Shown one piece after another: positions 5,372 to 5,504 of a stretch of 5,504 nt of DNA. The DNA is from Deltaproteobacteria bacterium (GTDB taxonomy: Bacteria > Desulfobacterota > DSM-4660 > Desulfatiglandales > HGW-15). How positions within the stretch are numbered: position 1 is the stretch's first letter; each line of letters begins with the position of its first letter. Both the position numbers and the translations under genes were made by a program. The notes beneath the pieces are model-generated. The model ran no database searches. It was not told the origin of the DNA and saw nothing but the letters and a program-made list of their open reading frames with translations. The stretch lies in assembly GCA_019307805.1 (NCBI GenBank), contig JAFDIX010000301.1, positions 1-5,504 of the forward strand, given 5' to 3'.

Positions 5372-5504
5372 ATGGACGATTACAAAATGAATGACGGAAA
5401 GTCAGACTTTGATCCCAAAATTGTGGCCATGTTATGCACCTACTGTGCATACACGGCGGCCGATATGGCTGGATCCATGCGGTTGCAGTATCCCCATAAT
5501 GTCC
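5372..5504 (+). CDS. mvhD: MvhD-like hydrogenase iron-sulfur subunit, 3' end outside the window
   Basis: MvhD is the small [2Fe-2S] protein that docks on HdrA and feeds it electrons from a hydrogenase, formate dehydrogenase or other oxidoreductase. The visible 44 residues carry the typical N-terminus: FDPKIVAMLC, a C22-x2-C25 pair (LCTYCAY), AADMAG, and RLQYPHNV running to the window edge. The family is about 140 residues, so roughly a third is seen; the later cysteines lie beyond the window. ATG 5372 is taken as the start; ATG 5387, five codons later, is equally possible, since neither has a strong ribosome-binding site and the conserved block begins at residue 13. It follows hdrA on the same strand, the usual order in HdrA-MvhD systems. 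Whether a hydrogenase, formate dehydrogenase or Flx-type partner follows cannot be seen. Confidence 0.9.
   Translation, partial: MDDYKMNDGKSDFDPKIVAMLCTYCAYTAADMAGSMRLQYPHNV

Overview
The window holds part of a heterodisulfide-reductase-type (Hdr) electron-transfer operon, all on the + strand, in the order hdrB1 (5' cut by the window edge), hdrC, a small decayed insertion, hdrB2, a long two-FAD hdrA, and mvhD (3' cut by the window edge). Long tandem HdrA proteins, twin HdrB-type CCG proteins and an MvhD partner are typical of anaerobic Desulfobacterota (sulfate reducers and syntrophs). That assignment is an inference from gene content and protein style; there is no rRNA or other phylogenetic marker here.

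Layout. 1-726: C-terminal three quarters of a first HdrB. 698-1261: HdrC with two [4Fe-4S] motifs, overlapping hdrB1 and lacking an ATG near its conserved N-terminus. 1262-1552: a 291-bp gap that breaks an otherwise compact operon. It contains a frameshifted, internally deleted and truncated remnant of a four-helix-bundle protein of the 23S rRNA intervening-sequence (S23/IVP) type, bracketed by inverted arms made of AACCGTG heptads. 1553-2413: a second, complete HdrB. 2418-5312: a 964-residue HdrA made of an N-terminal HdrA-like FAD module with its own ferredoxin insert, fused to a more canonical HdrA unit. It stops right after the first of the two C-terminal ferredoxin motifs usual in the family. 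5372-5504: the start of MvhD.

Function. In the known Hdr-MvhD systems, MvhD passes electrons from a hydrogenase, formate dehydrogenase or other donor to the FAD of HdrA. HdrA bifurcates or confurcates them between ferredoxin and the HdrC-HdrB branch, and HdrB reduces a disulfide or other acceptor at its noncubane clusters. The donor and acceptor of this copy cannot be read from the window.

The most notable points are the repeat-bracketed four-helix-bundle pseudogene inside the operon, the shortened HdrA C-terminus with a possible degenerate remnant behind it, and the odd hdrB1-hdrC junction. Together they raise the possibility that the operon is eroding or has been rearranged, although every Hdr frame visible here is otherwise open and keeps most of its cofactor cysteines. 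I found no RNA gene, CRISPR array, clear promoter or intrinsic terminator.
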